NCBI GenBank assembly: GCA_028278545.1
Contig: JANQED010000132.1
Span: 363,556 to 427,555 of the forward strand
Length of the DNA: 64,000 bases
Direction of reading: 5' to 3'
DNA from: Anaerolineales bacterium
Lineage (GTDB): Bacteria; Chloroflexota; Anaerolineae; Anaerolineales; UBA11858
Every line of letters starts with the position of its first letter. The first letter of the stretch is position 1. A model generated the notes under the pieces. The model saw only the letters and a list, made by a program, of their open reading frames with translations. It searched no databases and had not been told where the DNA came from. The translations under genes and the position numbers were made by a program. This document shows positions 8,887-15,560 of the stretch, piece after piece.

Positions 8887-9474
8887 TTAAATTGATGGTG
8901 GGGTTTTCGCAACCACCATGATTACATCTTCTTCGCCTATATTTGCACTGCGGTGGGGGAGAGTGCTATCGTGGTAAATGGCATCGCCAGGACCAAGAAT
9001 AAAACTCTCATCCCCAATCCATGTTTTTAGTTGACCTTGGAGAATGACACCGCATTCCTCCCCTTCGTGTACAAACGGCGTTTCACCGCTATCCGTTCCT
9101 GGAGGCATTACAATCCACGTCATCTGAATTTCCCTGCGCAAATCTGGTGTAAGCAACTCATTACGAATCCCTGAACCAGGGTAGATGAGCACCTTTCGCC
9201 GATCAGAGCGTACGATCCTTATTGTCGATTGAGAATCGGACTGTGGTTCTGCTTTAGTTCTTTTATCTGGTACATCAAAGAATGAAGCCATAGATACGCC
9301 AAGCACTTCTGTAATTGCATATAGTGTGGTTACAGATGGGTTGGCTTGATCGCGTTCTATTTGGCTAAGGAAAGAGGGAGAAATATTGCAGCTTTCAGCT
9401 AACTCAACCAAAGTGAGTTTCTGGACCTTACGATGTCGACGAATTTGGGCACCAATTGATTGTACCTTTGCCAT
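8887..9474 (-). CDS. XRE-family transcriptional regulator with C-terminal cupin domain
   Basis: This is a 195-residue regulator. Residues about 8-65 form an XRE helix-turn-helix (LVELAESCNISPSFLSQIERDQANPSVTTLYAI); residues about 120-190 form a small beta-barrel cupin with HEGEECGVILQG and GPGDAIYHDSTLPH, the His/Glu pattern used for ligand or metal binding. Proteins of this architecture (PuuR-like) usually repress catabolic operons and sense a small molecule of that pathway. It lies 32 bases upstream of the FAD oxidoreductase gene on the same strand and is a strong paralogue of the regulator at 9736-10347. Its own promoter has a palindrome (9571-9581), so autoregulation is likely. Confidence 0.93.
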   Translation of the reverse strand: MAKVQSIGAQIRRHRKVQKLTLVELAESCNISPSFLSQIERDQANPSVTTLYAITEVLGVSMASFFDVPDKRTKAEPQSDSQSTIRIVRSDRRKVLIYPGSGIRNELLTPDLRREIQMTWIVMPPGTDSGETPFVHEGEECGVILQGQLKTWIGDESFILGPGDAIYHDSTLPHRSANIGEEDVIMVVAKTPPSI

Positions 9475-9536
9475 CGATTTAGAGTTTTCCTCTGGCTGCT
9501 ATATTCTGGCCATTTATTTCGACCCCAGTGAAATAG

Positions 9537-9584
9537 CCAGACGTTTTACAGACGATATTTTGATGTGATAACAATTATTGTCAA
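9537..9584 (-). promoter_or_regulatory. Candidate promoter and operator of the first XRE-cupin regulator
   Basis: On the minus strand a TTGACA -35 (9579-9584) is followed 17 bases later by a weak AAAATA -10. The palindrome ACAATTATTGT (9571-9581) overlaps the -35 box. A second word, TCTGTAAAACGTCTGG (reverse complement at 9537-9552), recurs in near form before the FAD oxidoreductase gene. Either could be an operator; this is inferred. Confidence 0.4.
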
Positions 9585-9735
9585 TAATAGTAAACTATTC
9601 TGTTGATGTCAATGTTAAAAACCTTAAAACTTCACTCCTGTCAAAATTTACGGGGGATAAATGTTGCCACACTTAAATAGACAGAGCCCTAACGTTTGGT
9701 TAGAGCTCAAAAACAAGTAGCTTGTGAATTCCAGG

Positions 9736-10347
9736 TTAGAACGATGGTGGTGTAATAGCAACCACAATGATCACATCTTCATCCCCAATATTTCTACTGC
9801 GATGAGGTATCGTACTTTTCTGATAAATGGCGTCACCAGGCCCCAGAACAAAATGCTCATCCCCCGCCCAAATCTCCACCTGTCCTTGAAGTACAACACC
9901 ACACTCCTCCCCCTCATGGATAAGAGGCTCATCCCCTGTATCTGTGCCCGGAGGTAGAACCACCCACATCATTTGGATATCCCTGTTCAAGTCAGGTGAA
10001 AGTAGTTCATTTTGAATACCTGATTTAGGATAGATCAAAGTTTTGCGCCGATCAGCTCGAACAACATGCACGTCAAACTTATCAAGAACCACCCTGGCGT
10101 TATTGATTCGTTCATCGGGCTCGGCGAAGAAATATCCAACGGTCACCCCCAGCCCTACCGCGATATCATGAAGTGTTGAAATGGATGGGTTGGCTTGATC
10201 GCGCTCGATCTGGCTTAGAAACGAGGGGGAAATGTCACACACTTCAGCCAACTCAGCAAGAATCATTCGCTGTTCTTTGCGTCTTTTACGAATTCTTTCC
10301 CCTAGTGAACGCTTCGTCGGTTGCGTATTGTTCTCGTTTTGACTCAT
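9736..10347 (-). CDS. XRE-family transcriptional regulator with C-terminal cupin domain (second paralogue)
   Basis: This 203-residue protein has the same two-part build as its neighbour at 8887-9474: an N-terminal XRE domain (ILAELAEVCDISPSFLSQIERDQANPS at about residues 27-55) and a C-terminal cupin (HEGEECGVVLQGQVEIW, GPGDAIYQKSTIPH). The two share long identical stretches, including FLSQIERDQANPS and IHEGEECGV/HEGEECGV, so they arose by tandem duplication. Between them lie about 260 noncoding bases, and each has its own promoter candidate, so they need not be coexpressed. Divergence in the linker and middle segment may mean different ligands. A repressor or sensor role for the nearby catabolic genes is inferred. 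Confidence 0.92.
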   Translation of the reverse strand: MSQNENNTQPTKRSLGERIRKRRKEQRMILAELAEVCDISPSFLSQIERDQANPSISTLHDIAVGLGVTVGYFFAEPDERINNARVVLDKFDVHVVRADRRKTLIYPKSGIQNELLSPDLNRDIQMMWVVLPPGTDTGDEPLIHEGEECGVVLQGQVEIWAGDEHFVLGPGDAIYQKSTIPHRSRNIGDEDVIIVVAITPPSF

Positions 10348-10379
10348 TTTCCGTGTTGTCCTCTCTCACATCGATCAAT

Positions 10380-10408
10380 ATTGTACGATGGTCAGTTAAG
10401 CTTGTCAC
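10380..10408 (-). promoter_or_regulatory. Promoter of the second XRE-cupin regulator
   Basis: On the minus strand GTGACA (10403-10408) and TACAAT (10380-10385) are separated by 17 bases, a good sigma-A-type match, about 35 bases before the start codon at 10347. Confidence 0.5.
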
Positions 10409-10963
10409 TATTAAATCAGGTATTACAAAATGCAATAATCATACCCTTCGAATCGAACGGATTCGAGCCCAATCCATCATCAGCACATTCGAAAAAAGAG
10501 CGAAGCCATTTTCTGCCAAACAAAACTTCTAATGTCCGCTTGACCTTCAAAAGGGGTGCCAAATCAGCCCTTGTTAAATAGTCCCAGGCTTATAACCTGT
10601 AAGTTATGAGATATATCCAGTTACCATATCTAATGAAGCAATTGGTAGAATAAAGGGGAAAATTAGAGCGTTTGTTCTGGCTAATATAATCGCTGCCCCC
10701 CTATATGCAGTAAATTTGCAGTAATAGAGATTGAGATGACGCGTTGGAACTCGAACCCTCGATCTCACAGACATGCCCGTTAGTCGAGGGGAGACACACT
10801 TTTCTTGACTAGAAAATGAAATATGGTTATGCTATACAATGTGTTAGGTGGTGAGATGTTTTATCGCACAAAAACGAGACAAAATGCCGCGTATAAGTAT
10901 TTATGAGGCAAATTGTCTTTTAAAGCAAGGGTTAGGCGCATTACTATAAACTCATTAGGGATT
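10409..10963. other. AT-rich intergenic region at the left border of an accessory segment
   Basis: I see no convincing gene here. The stretch marks the drop in GC content from the catabolic cluster to the accessory segment. It holds the repeat TGCAGTAAATTTGCAGTAA at 10706-10724, then a degenerate tRNA-like stretch (about 10738-10790, minus strand, containing GGGTTCGAGTTCC) that cannot form a full T-stem. A possible promoter for the next gene is the extended -10 TGCTATACAAT near 10829-10840, with a TTGACT at 10805-10810 that is too far away for a standard -35. Confidence 0.5.
10706..10724 (+). repeat. att-like direct repeat, left copy
   Basis: TGCAGTAAATTTGCAGTAA is nearly the same as the sequence at 14585-14603, which overlaps the stop codon of the recombinase remnant. 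The two copies bracket the accessory segment in the same orientation, as expected for attachment-site remnants. The internal TGCAGTAA doubling is itself a short direct repeat. Confidence 0.4.
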
Positions 10964-12517
10964 ATGAATGTGAAATCACTCCAAAACATTGCACATCAAC
11001 TTTGGGATAAATTACTGGTGATTATTGGAACATTGTGTGTTCTGTTACCCACAAGTCCACTGAACATGCAATACACACATCGGGACTCAGGGGTGTTCCT
11101 CTATATGGGATGGCGGATTTTGAATAGGGAATTGCCATATCGTGATGTGTGGGATCATAAGCCCCCGGTCATTTTTTACATAAACGCCTTTGGGCTTGCT
11201 ATTATGGATGGTTCACGATGGGGTGTTTGGCTGCTTGAAATCTTAAGTTTGTCTATTGCAGTATTTGTCGGATTCAAAATTATTCGGAAATCACTTGGCA
11301 CCTCTCCTGCAATTTTCAGCACGTTGCTTTGGTTGTTGACACTTATGTTTGTGATTCAGGGTGGGAATTTAACTACCGAGTATACCTTGCCCCTACAATT
11401 TGCTGCTTTGTGGCTTGCCAAAACTACATTTGAGAAACCAAATTTCCACTATTGGCGTTGGTTTTTGATAGGTTTACTCGGTATTATTGCGTTTTTTACC
11501 AAACAGACTACCGTCGGAATTTGGATCTCAATTATTCTGTTTCTGGTTGTCTATAGGGTGAAATTGCGTCAATTCAAAGAGCTTATCTTTGAATTCTTGT
11601 GCTTCTTGGGCGGCGTTGTTGCAGTGTGTATAGGCTGGATACTATTTTTTAGCCTGCAAAGTGGTTTAGTCCAGTTTTGGAGTGCCGCTTTCGAATATAA
11701 TTTTGTTTACTCATCGTCAAATGTTAGTTTTTTAGATCGACTAAAACTTGTAATTGTTGGTATATCGCCACTTACTCAGGTAGGTTTGTTGCAGTTAGCT
11801 GGGGTTGGATATCTGCTTGGACTGCTATTGATTTATTTTAGGAGAGATGTTATCCGTGGTTGGTTGCCATTACTGGTTATTGGACTGTTTGATTTGCCAA
11901 TCGAGTTAATTTTGATTAGCGTATCTGGCAAAACATATCCCCATTACTACATGACCATTTTACCGATATTAGCTCTTTTTGCAGGAATTACATTTTGGGT
12001 AATTCTCTCATCACGGTTTTTCTCTGAGACTCCACATACCGTAAAACATGTTTTGACGGTAGGAATTATTGGTGTATTTTTATGGACATCTTTCAACCAA
12101 TACAGAATCCAGGTGACCTCTTTCAGAAATGCAAATAGACAACATCTTATAGTGGAGGAAATAAAATTGAATACCAACCCTGAAGAGACAGTCTTGTTAT
12201 GGGGGGCAGAAACAACAATTAATTATTTTTCAAACCGGGCAAGCCCTACTCGTTTTGTCTATCAGTACCCACTTTACAAACAAAAATACGCAGACGAACA
12301 GATGATTATCGAGTTTTTGGACGACATAATTCATATAAGCCCTCGGCTGATAATTGATACTCATAATGCAAAAACACCTTTATATGATTTCCCTATCCAA
12401 ACCCGCGCGATACAGCAACGGATAGCATATCTGCAATGCCACTATCGTAAGGTCGATGAGATTTTGCTTGAGGATTGGACAGTTTACGATTACATGACAG
12501 GTGATTGTGCTCCATAA
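10964..12517 (+). CDS. Polytopic membrane protein, glycosyltransferase-like (ArnT/PMT type), in AT-rich accessory DNA
   Basis: This is a 517-residue protein with about 10 hydrophobic segments. The N-terminal part has the pattern of GT-C glycosyltransferases: an early TM helix, then an extracytoplasmic loop with acidic and aromatic residues (YTHRDSGVFLYMGWRILNRELPYRDVWDHKPP), the Asp-rich PYRDVWDHKPP motif being typical of dolichyl/polyprenyl-phosphate-sugar-using enzymes. The C-terminal 130 residues are soluble and probably extracytoplasmic. I start at the ATG at 10964, preceded by AGGG; a TTG at 10913 is possible but poorer. Codon use is much more AT-rich than the flanking genes, which suggests transfer. 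Seven bases after its stop begins an attC-like fold. The specific sugar is unknown. Confidence 0.8.
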   Translation: MNVKSLQNIAHQLWDKLLVIIGTLCVLLPTSPLNMQYTHRDSGVFLYMGWRILNRELPYRDVWDHKPPVIFYINAFGLAIMDGSRWGVWLLEILSLSIAVFVGFKIIRKSLGTSPAIFSTLLWLLTLMFVIQGGNLTTEYTLPLQFAALWLAKTTFEKPNFHYWRWFLIGLLGIIAFFTKQTTVGIWISIILFLVVYRVKLRQFKELIFEFLCFLGGVVAVCIGWILFFSLQSGLVQFWSAAFEYNFVYSSSNVSFLDRLKLVIVGISPLTQVGLLQLAGVGYLLGLLLIYFRRDVIRGWLPLLVIGLFDLPIELILISVSGKTYPHYYMTILPILALFAGITFWVILSSRFFSETPHTVKHVLTVGIIGVFLWTSFNQYRIQVTSFRNANRQHLIVEEIKLNTNPEETVLLWGAETTINYFSNRASPTRFVYQYPLYKQKYADEQMIIEFLDDIIHISPRLIIDTHNAKTPLYDFPIQTRAIQQRIAYLQCHYRKVDEILLEDWTVYDYMTGDCAP

Positions 12518-12523
12518 ATTCAA

Positions 12524-12668
12524 TGCACCTAATCCCGCGTCGAGCAGACAGGCGGGGTGGAAATCCTCGCTCAGCTCGGACTTCGCTACGCTTCACCCAC
12601 TACGCCGCATTTGCACCTACGGCGCAATGTAGCTTGGGGCTCCGGTCAGCATCGCGCCATTAGACGCA
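12524..12668. other. attC-like recombination site (59-base-element-like fold)
   Basis: The 145-base stretch has matching ends: TGCACCTAATCCCGCG at 12524-12539 pairs with the reverse complement of the right end (TGCGTCTAATGGCGCG), 12 of 16 positions. The outer boxes ACCTAAT and ATTAGAC each fit the integron consensus (RYYYAAC, GTTRRRY) at 6 of 7 positions, with compensating changes. A second inverted pair lies inside (GTCGAGC region against GATGCTGAC), and a central hairpin TACGCCG...CGGCG at 12601-12640. It begins seven bases after a stop codon, the usual cassette layout. No integron integrase is visible. The conserved G of GTT is A here, so it may be decayed or coincidental. Confidence 0.4.
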
Positions 12669-12669
12669 C

Positions 12670-12696
12670 AAAACCCCGCAATCATGCGGGGTTTTT
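12670..12696 (+). terminator. Intrinsic terminator
   Basis: AAACCCCGC and GCGGGGTTTTT form a GC-rich hairpin with a six-base loop and a T-run on the plus strand (12671-12696). A-run on the other side makes it usable in both directions, serving the glycosyltransferase gene and the decayed gene on the minus strand. Confidence 0.85.
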
Positions 12697-12771
12697 ATAT
12701 TTGTATGTTTGATAAAGCCAATTATCGAAAACTAAAGATGTGTAAAGGGGTATTAATGATTCATATAGGTT

Positions 12772-13345
12772 TCAGTCTTTTTTTTCTTCAATCCCTATTT
12801 CTTGAATATCAGGATTTTCAGGCGGCGAGGTTGTTTTTTCTAGATGTGATAGAGCTTGACACCAAGCTTCTACACCTACTTTGGTTACCGCAGCAAGTAG
12901 AATTGCTACTAATGGCACACATATTGCTGCAGCAAAACCGATATGAATGGCAATGATATTTGAAATTGCATGAACGGCCACATTTGCCGCTGTAATTCTT
13001 TCTCCCGTGAATTTTTCACGGACTGATGAATACTTTTCATCATCGGTGCAAATTAATGTATAGAATTCCAATATCAATTTTTTACCAATATCTTTTGGCC
13101 ATGCTACCCCACCTTTAGCAACTAGACCAATTCCAGGCCGTTCAGCAATATGGATAACTGCATTTTTTAGATTAATATTATTGCCAAGTAATGATATGGC
13201 ATATTCTTTTGTAGCTTGAGGCAGAACTTCTAAGTATTCTTCAGGGAAACATGAGTAGTGCTTTCATAATTGAAATTCTCCAATCTCAAATGCGCTTTCG
13301 ATTAGATCAGGAATAATATGCCCACTTGTAACGAATGTAATGTTA
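12772..13345 (-). pseudogene. Decayed gene truncated by the IS982 element, with an in-frame stop
   Basis: On the minus strand an open frame of 163 residues (12772-13263) has no plausible start codon. Reading upstream in the same frame gives TFVTSGHIIPDLIESAFEIG, then a TGA at 13264-13266, then KHYSCFPEEYLEVLPQATKE and so on, so one gene has gained a nonsense codon and lost its 5' part at the IS boundary. The C-terminal region has a hydrophobic segment (about 25 residues, IAIHIGFAAAICVPLVAILLAA) and ends in an acidic tail. I do not recognise the family. A restart at the TTG near 13077 would give a 101-residue membrane peptide, but no Shine-Dalgarno supports it. Confidence 0.6.
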
Positions 13346-14317
13346 ACCTGAGTTTTGTTTAGCAAATGATAGCAGGTAAAGTAGCTACCAAATTCAAAGC
13401 CGGTTTGCTTGGTTGCAGAGCATAAGCGATCAAGCCAGAGATGAGATTGATCAAGAAGTTAATGAATCTTCGATGCCTTGAGTGTTCGATCTGAGAAATA
13501 TTCTTCAATCGGTCATTGATCGTTTCAATGATAGAGCGCTTTCTACGAAAGCGCTTATCCTGCAAATCCATGAGTTGGTTTTTCATATTCTTGCGCAAAC
13601 CAGTAATCAATTGGATGTTCTCTTGCAATAGTTTGGCAAACAAATCTTTCGGAATGTACCCTTTATCGCCAAAGACTTTGCCAAAAAGCCTTGCGAAAAG
13701 GACAGGAACAGGTTTTCGGTCATCAATATTACCTGGTGTCAATTGAAAAGATAGGGCCTCACCATGCTCATTGACAACTAAATGTAATTTGAAACCATAA
13801 AACCAGCCCATGCTCGTCTTGCCACGAGCAGCTATACCTGAAAAGACTTTGTGTCGCTCAATACGTTTGTTATGGCAGACTTTGAGCGGGGTGGAATCTA
13901 CAAAAGAAATCCCGGTGCAGTTTCCTCGCTTGGAGAGCAGATAGAAAGTCCACGGCACCAAGGCACGCGCCATGAGTATCACAAAACGACTATAACTGAC
14001 CAGATGTGGAAACTCTCCCACTAAATGCTCATGAACGTAGTTCTGGTAATAGGCTTTGAAAAAGCGATAGCCAGATTGATGAAAGTGTATCGTGATCGTC
14101 ATGATCTCACTCAAAAACAATTGTGTGGCTCGCTTCCGTTGGCGTAATCCATTTGCCAATTGAAAGCTTGTCCAACGAGACTCAAATATCCTGCAGAAAT
14201 CATCGACATCCACGAATAGTTTGACTAAACTCATGGTAGGGCTCCTTTTTAGAAGCTATTGTGTGGTGGCTTTAGCTTTATTTTAATCAGGAACCCTCCC
14301 TTATCCAAAACTCAGGT
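13346..14317 (-). mobile_element. IS982-family insertion sequence, complete
   Basis: The ends are perfect 12-base inverted repeats, ACCTGAGTTTTG at 13346-13357 and its complement ending at 14317. They begin with AC as usual for IS982 elements; the length of 972 bases also fits. With flanking bases the repeats read TTAACCTGAGTTTTG on both sides. I see no convincing longer target duplication: the left flank ends GTAATGTTA and the right begins TAATACTT. Different disrupted genes lie on the two sides, so insertion was probably followed by an adjacent deletion. Confidence 0.85.
13359..14234 (-). CDS. IS982-family transposase
   Basis: This is a 291-residue DDE transposase that would cut and join the ends of the element around it. 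The family signature is clear: SFVDSTPLKVCHNKRI (first Asp), HKVFSGIAARGKTSMGWFYGFKLHL, PGNIDDRKPV and FGDKGYIPKD (second Asp region) and RRKRSIIETINDRL (Glu region). The frame is intact and of normal length, with AAGGAG before the ATG at 14234, so the element may still be active. It lies wholly inside the inverted repeats. Confidence 0.93.
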   Translation of the reverse strand: MSLVKLFVDVDDFCRIFESRWTSFQLANGLRQRKRATQLFLSEIMTITIHFHQSGYRFFKAYYQNYVHEHLVGEFPHLVSYSRFVILMARALVPWTFYLLSKRGNCTGISFVDSTPLKVCHNKRIERHKVFSGIAARGKTSMGWFYGFKLHLVVNEHGEALSFQLTPGNIDDRKPVPVLFARLFGKVFGDKGYIPKDLFAKLLQENIQLITGLRKNMKNQLMDLQDKRFRRKRSIIETINDRLKNISQIEHSRHRRFINFLINLISGLIAYALQPSKPALNLVATLPAIIC

Positions 14318-14319
14318 TA

Positions 14320-14592
14320 ATACTTCCATCGACTATTGGAACACCACTTGACCCAAGAAATATTGCCAAGCATTTTGAAAATTTGTTGAAAGAAAACAAA
14401 ATACCCAGAGTACGGTTTCATGATCTAAGACATACTGCTGCAACCCTCATGCTTCAGCGGGGAATACATCCCAAGGTAGTTCAAGAGAGATTAGGTCATT
14501 CATCTATTAGTTTGACATTGGATACATACTCTCATGCTATACCATCAATGCAAGGTGATGCCGCAGATGAAATTGACGATCTTTTGCAGTAA
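14320..14592 (+). pseudogene. Tyrosine recombinase/integrase, C-terminal remnant
   Basis: Ninety codons remain, starting directly at the IS982 right end: LPSTIGTPLDPRNIAKHF, then RFHDLRHTAATLMLQRGIHP, ERLGHSSISLTLDTYSHAIP. These carry the HxxR box and the catalytic Tyr (in DTYSH) of phage-type integrases, but the N-terminal arm-binding and core domains and the first catalytic Arg are gone. The missing part is not on the other side of the IS, so it was deleted. The position, ending 96 bases from the 3' end of a tRNA gene, is the classic place for an integrase at the edge of a tRNA-integrated island. Confidence 0.88.
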
Positions 14593-14603
14593 AAATTGCA
14601 GTA
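14585..14603 (+). repeat. att-like direct repeat, right copy
   Basis: TGCAGTAAAAATTGCAGTA overlaps the last codons and stop of the integrase remnant and matches the copy at 10706-10724 apart from a small change in the A/T spacer. Together they bracket about 3.9 kb of AT-rich DNA. Confidence 0.4.
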
Positions 14604-14652
14604 TTTGATTTTCCTATGTTACCCAATACCAATAAAAACCGCCTACAAAACA

Positions 14653-14680
14653 AAAATTCCCCTTTATTCAAGGGGAATTT
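14653..14680 (-). terminator. Intrinsic terminator after tRNA-fMet (bidirectional)
   Basis: AAATTCCCCTT and AAGGGGAATTT form a hairpin with a five-base loop and T-runs on both strands. It follows the tRNA-fMet 3' end on the minus strand and also the integrase remnant on the plus strand. Confidence 0.8.
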
Positions 14681-14687
14681 TCTTAGG

Positions 14688-14759
14688 TAGCGGGGCCAGG
14701 ACTCGAACCTGGGACCTTCGGGTTATGAGCCCGACGAGCTGCCACTGCTCCACCCCGCG
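14688..14759 (-). tRNA. Initiator tRNA-Met (anticodon CAT)
   Basis: The minus strand folds as a 72-base cloverleaf: acceptor strand CGCGGGG, D-arm GAGC...GCTC, anticodon arm TCGGG-CTCATAA-CCCGA, T-arm CCAGG-TTCGAGT-CCTGG, discriminator A. The three stacked G:C pairs below the anticodon loop (GGG/CCC) and an unpaired first acceptor position mark it as the initiator species. Position 1 is C and position 72 is T, so the mismatch is C:U rather than the usual bacterial C:A. CCA is not encoded. Confidence 0.9.
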
Positions 14760-14825
14760 TCGTTGGCGTGCTCAGCGCGCCTTTGGCCTGAGCGGACGGG
14801 ATTATAGCACGCTGACCATCGTGCG

Positions 14826-15224
14826 TCAAGGCAAATCTTGATCGCCGAAGAATAAGGCCGCCCAAACCTGCCAGTTCTCCACCGGCTGCATATTTTCTAC
14901 AACCTCTGGAGCGGATGGCGCCGGGGTGGCATTGGGGTCAACTAGAGGGACGATCAACTGATCCCCTTCATGATCCCGCACCATGCGCATATCCTCTAAA
15001 GCATATCTTTCAACCGGCGCATCCGAAGTGGCATAAGCCATTTGGGTTTCAAGATAGAGCTTGGTTAGCTGTAAGCTCTGCACCCGCTCCTCGACGCGCA
15101 GAGCCTCTTCTGAAAGCAGGCGCATCTCTGCCAAGCGGTTGTTGAAGCCTAACACTAAGAGCACCAGGACAACCACAACCACCAGCAGGATCACAAAGCG
15201 GCCGCTGCGAAGGGTATCGATCAT
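14826..15224 (-). CDS. FtsB/DivIC-like septum formation protein
   Basis: This is a 132-residue bitopic membrane protein. A single TM helix (about residues 10-27, FVILLVVVVVLVLLVLGF) follows a short cytoplasmic tail, then an extracytoplasmic coiled-coil segment (about 28-62, LAEMRLLSEEALRVEERVQSL), then a conserved-looking YALEDMRMVRDHEGD segment where FtsB proteins have their short FxxPxGE-like region, and a Pro-rich tail. This is the plan of septum formation initiator proteins, which bridge FtsL and the late divisome. Sequence conservation in this family is low, so the assignment rests on architecture. It lies between two tRNA genes, all on the minus strand. Confidence 0.7.
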   Translation of the reverse strand: MIDTLRSGRFVILLVVVVVLVLLVLGFNNRLAEMRLLSEEALRVEERVQSLQLTKLYLETQMAYATSDAPVERYALEDMRMVRDHEGDQLIVPLVDPNATPAPSAPEVVENMQPVENWQVWAALFFGDQDLP

Positions 15225-15343
15225 GATCTCATCTTACCGCGACCCTACCTCCGTCGCAAGCACGAATCTTGCATACCTTAGGTCAGGAAAATAGACGACA
15301 CAAACGGGCAGCCAAAGAACGGGTGAAATGCGCTCTTGGGCAC

Positions 15344-15371
15344 AAAAAACTCCCGACTTCTCAGTCAGGAG
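15344..15371 (-). terminator. Intrinsic terminator after tRNA-Leu
   Basis: On the minus strand CTCCTGACT and AGTCGGGAG pair (one G:U) around GAGA and are followed by six T. It lies right after the tRNA-Leu 3' end. Confidence 0.8.
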
Positions 15372-15376
15372 CTCAG

Positions 15377-15461
15377 TGCCGAAGGTGGGAGTCGAACCCA
15401 CACTCCCGTAAAGGGAACTACGCCCTGAACGTAGCGCGTCTGCCTGTTCCGCCACTTCGGC
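15377..15461 (-). tRNA. tRNA-Leu (anticodon CAG)
   Basis: The minus strand gives an 85-base class II tRNA: acceptor GCCGAAG/CTTCGGC with discriminator A, anticodon arm CTACG-TTCAGGG-CGTAG, a long variable arm (TCCC..GGGA) and T-arm GTGGG-TTCGACT-CCCAC. The anticodon CAG reads CUG codons. CCA is not encoded. Confidence 0.93.
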
Positions 15462-15512
15462 TGCAGGCGATATTTTACTCTGATTCGTTGGTTTGTCAAC
15501 GAGAATTGAAGT

Positions 15513-15540
15513 TTGCCCCATATCATCCCCATGCTATAAT
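15513..15540 (+). promoter_or_regulatory. Promoter before the kinase-LysM-LCP genes
   Basis: TTGCCC (15513-15518) and a perfect TATAAT (15535-15540) are 16 bases apart, and the -10 is extended (TGCTATAAT). The start codon is 20 bases downstream. Confidence 0.55.
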
Positions 15541-15560
15541 TTCCTCGAGGGCACGACGTC

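Noticed and set aside
10738..10790. tRNA-like sequence with GGGTTCGAGTTCC on the minus strand
   Set aside because: The T-stem has only about three pairs and no anticodon arm or acceptor stem can be drawn, so it is not listed as a tRNA gene; it may be a remnant.
14596..14841. Plus-strand open frame crossing the tRNA-fMet gene
   Set aside because: It runs through a terminator and the antisense of a tRNA, with no ribosome-binding site; such frames over tRNA genes are a known artefact.
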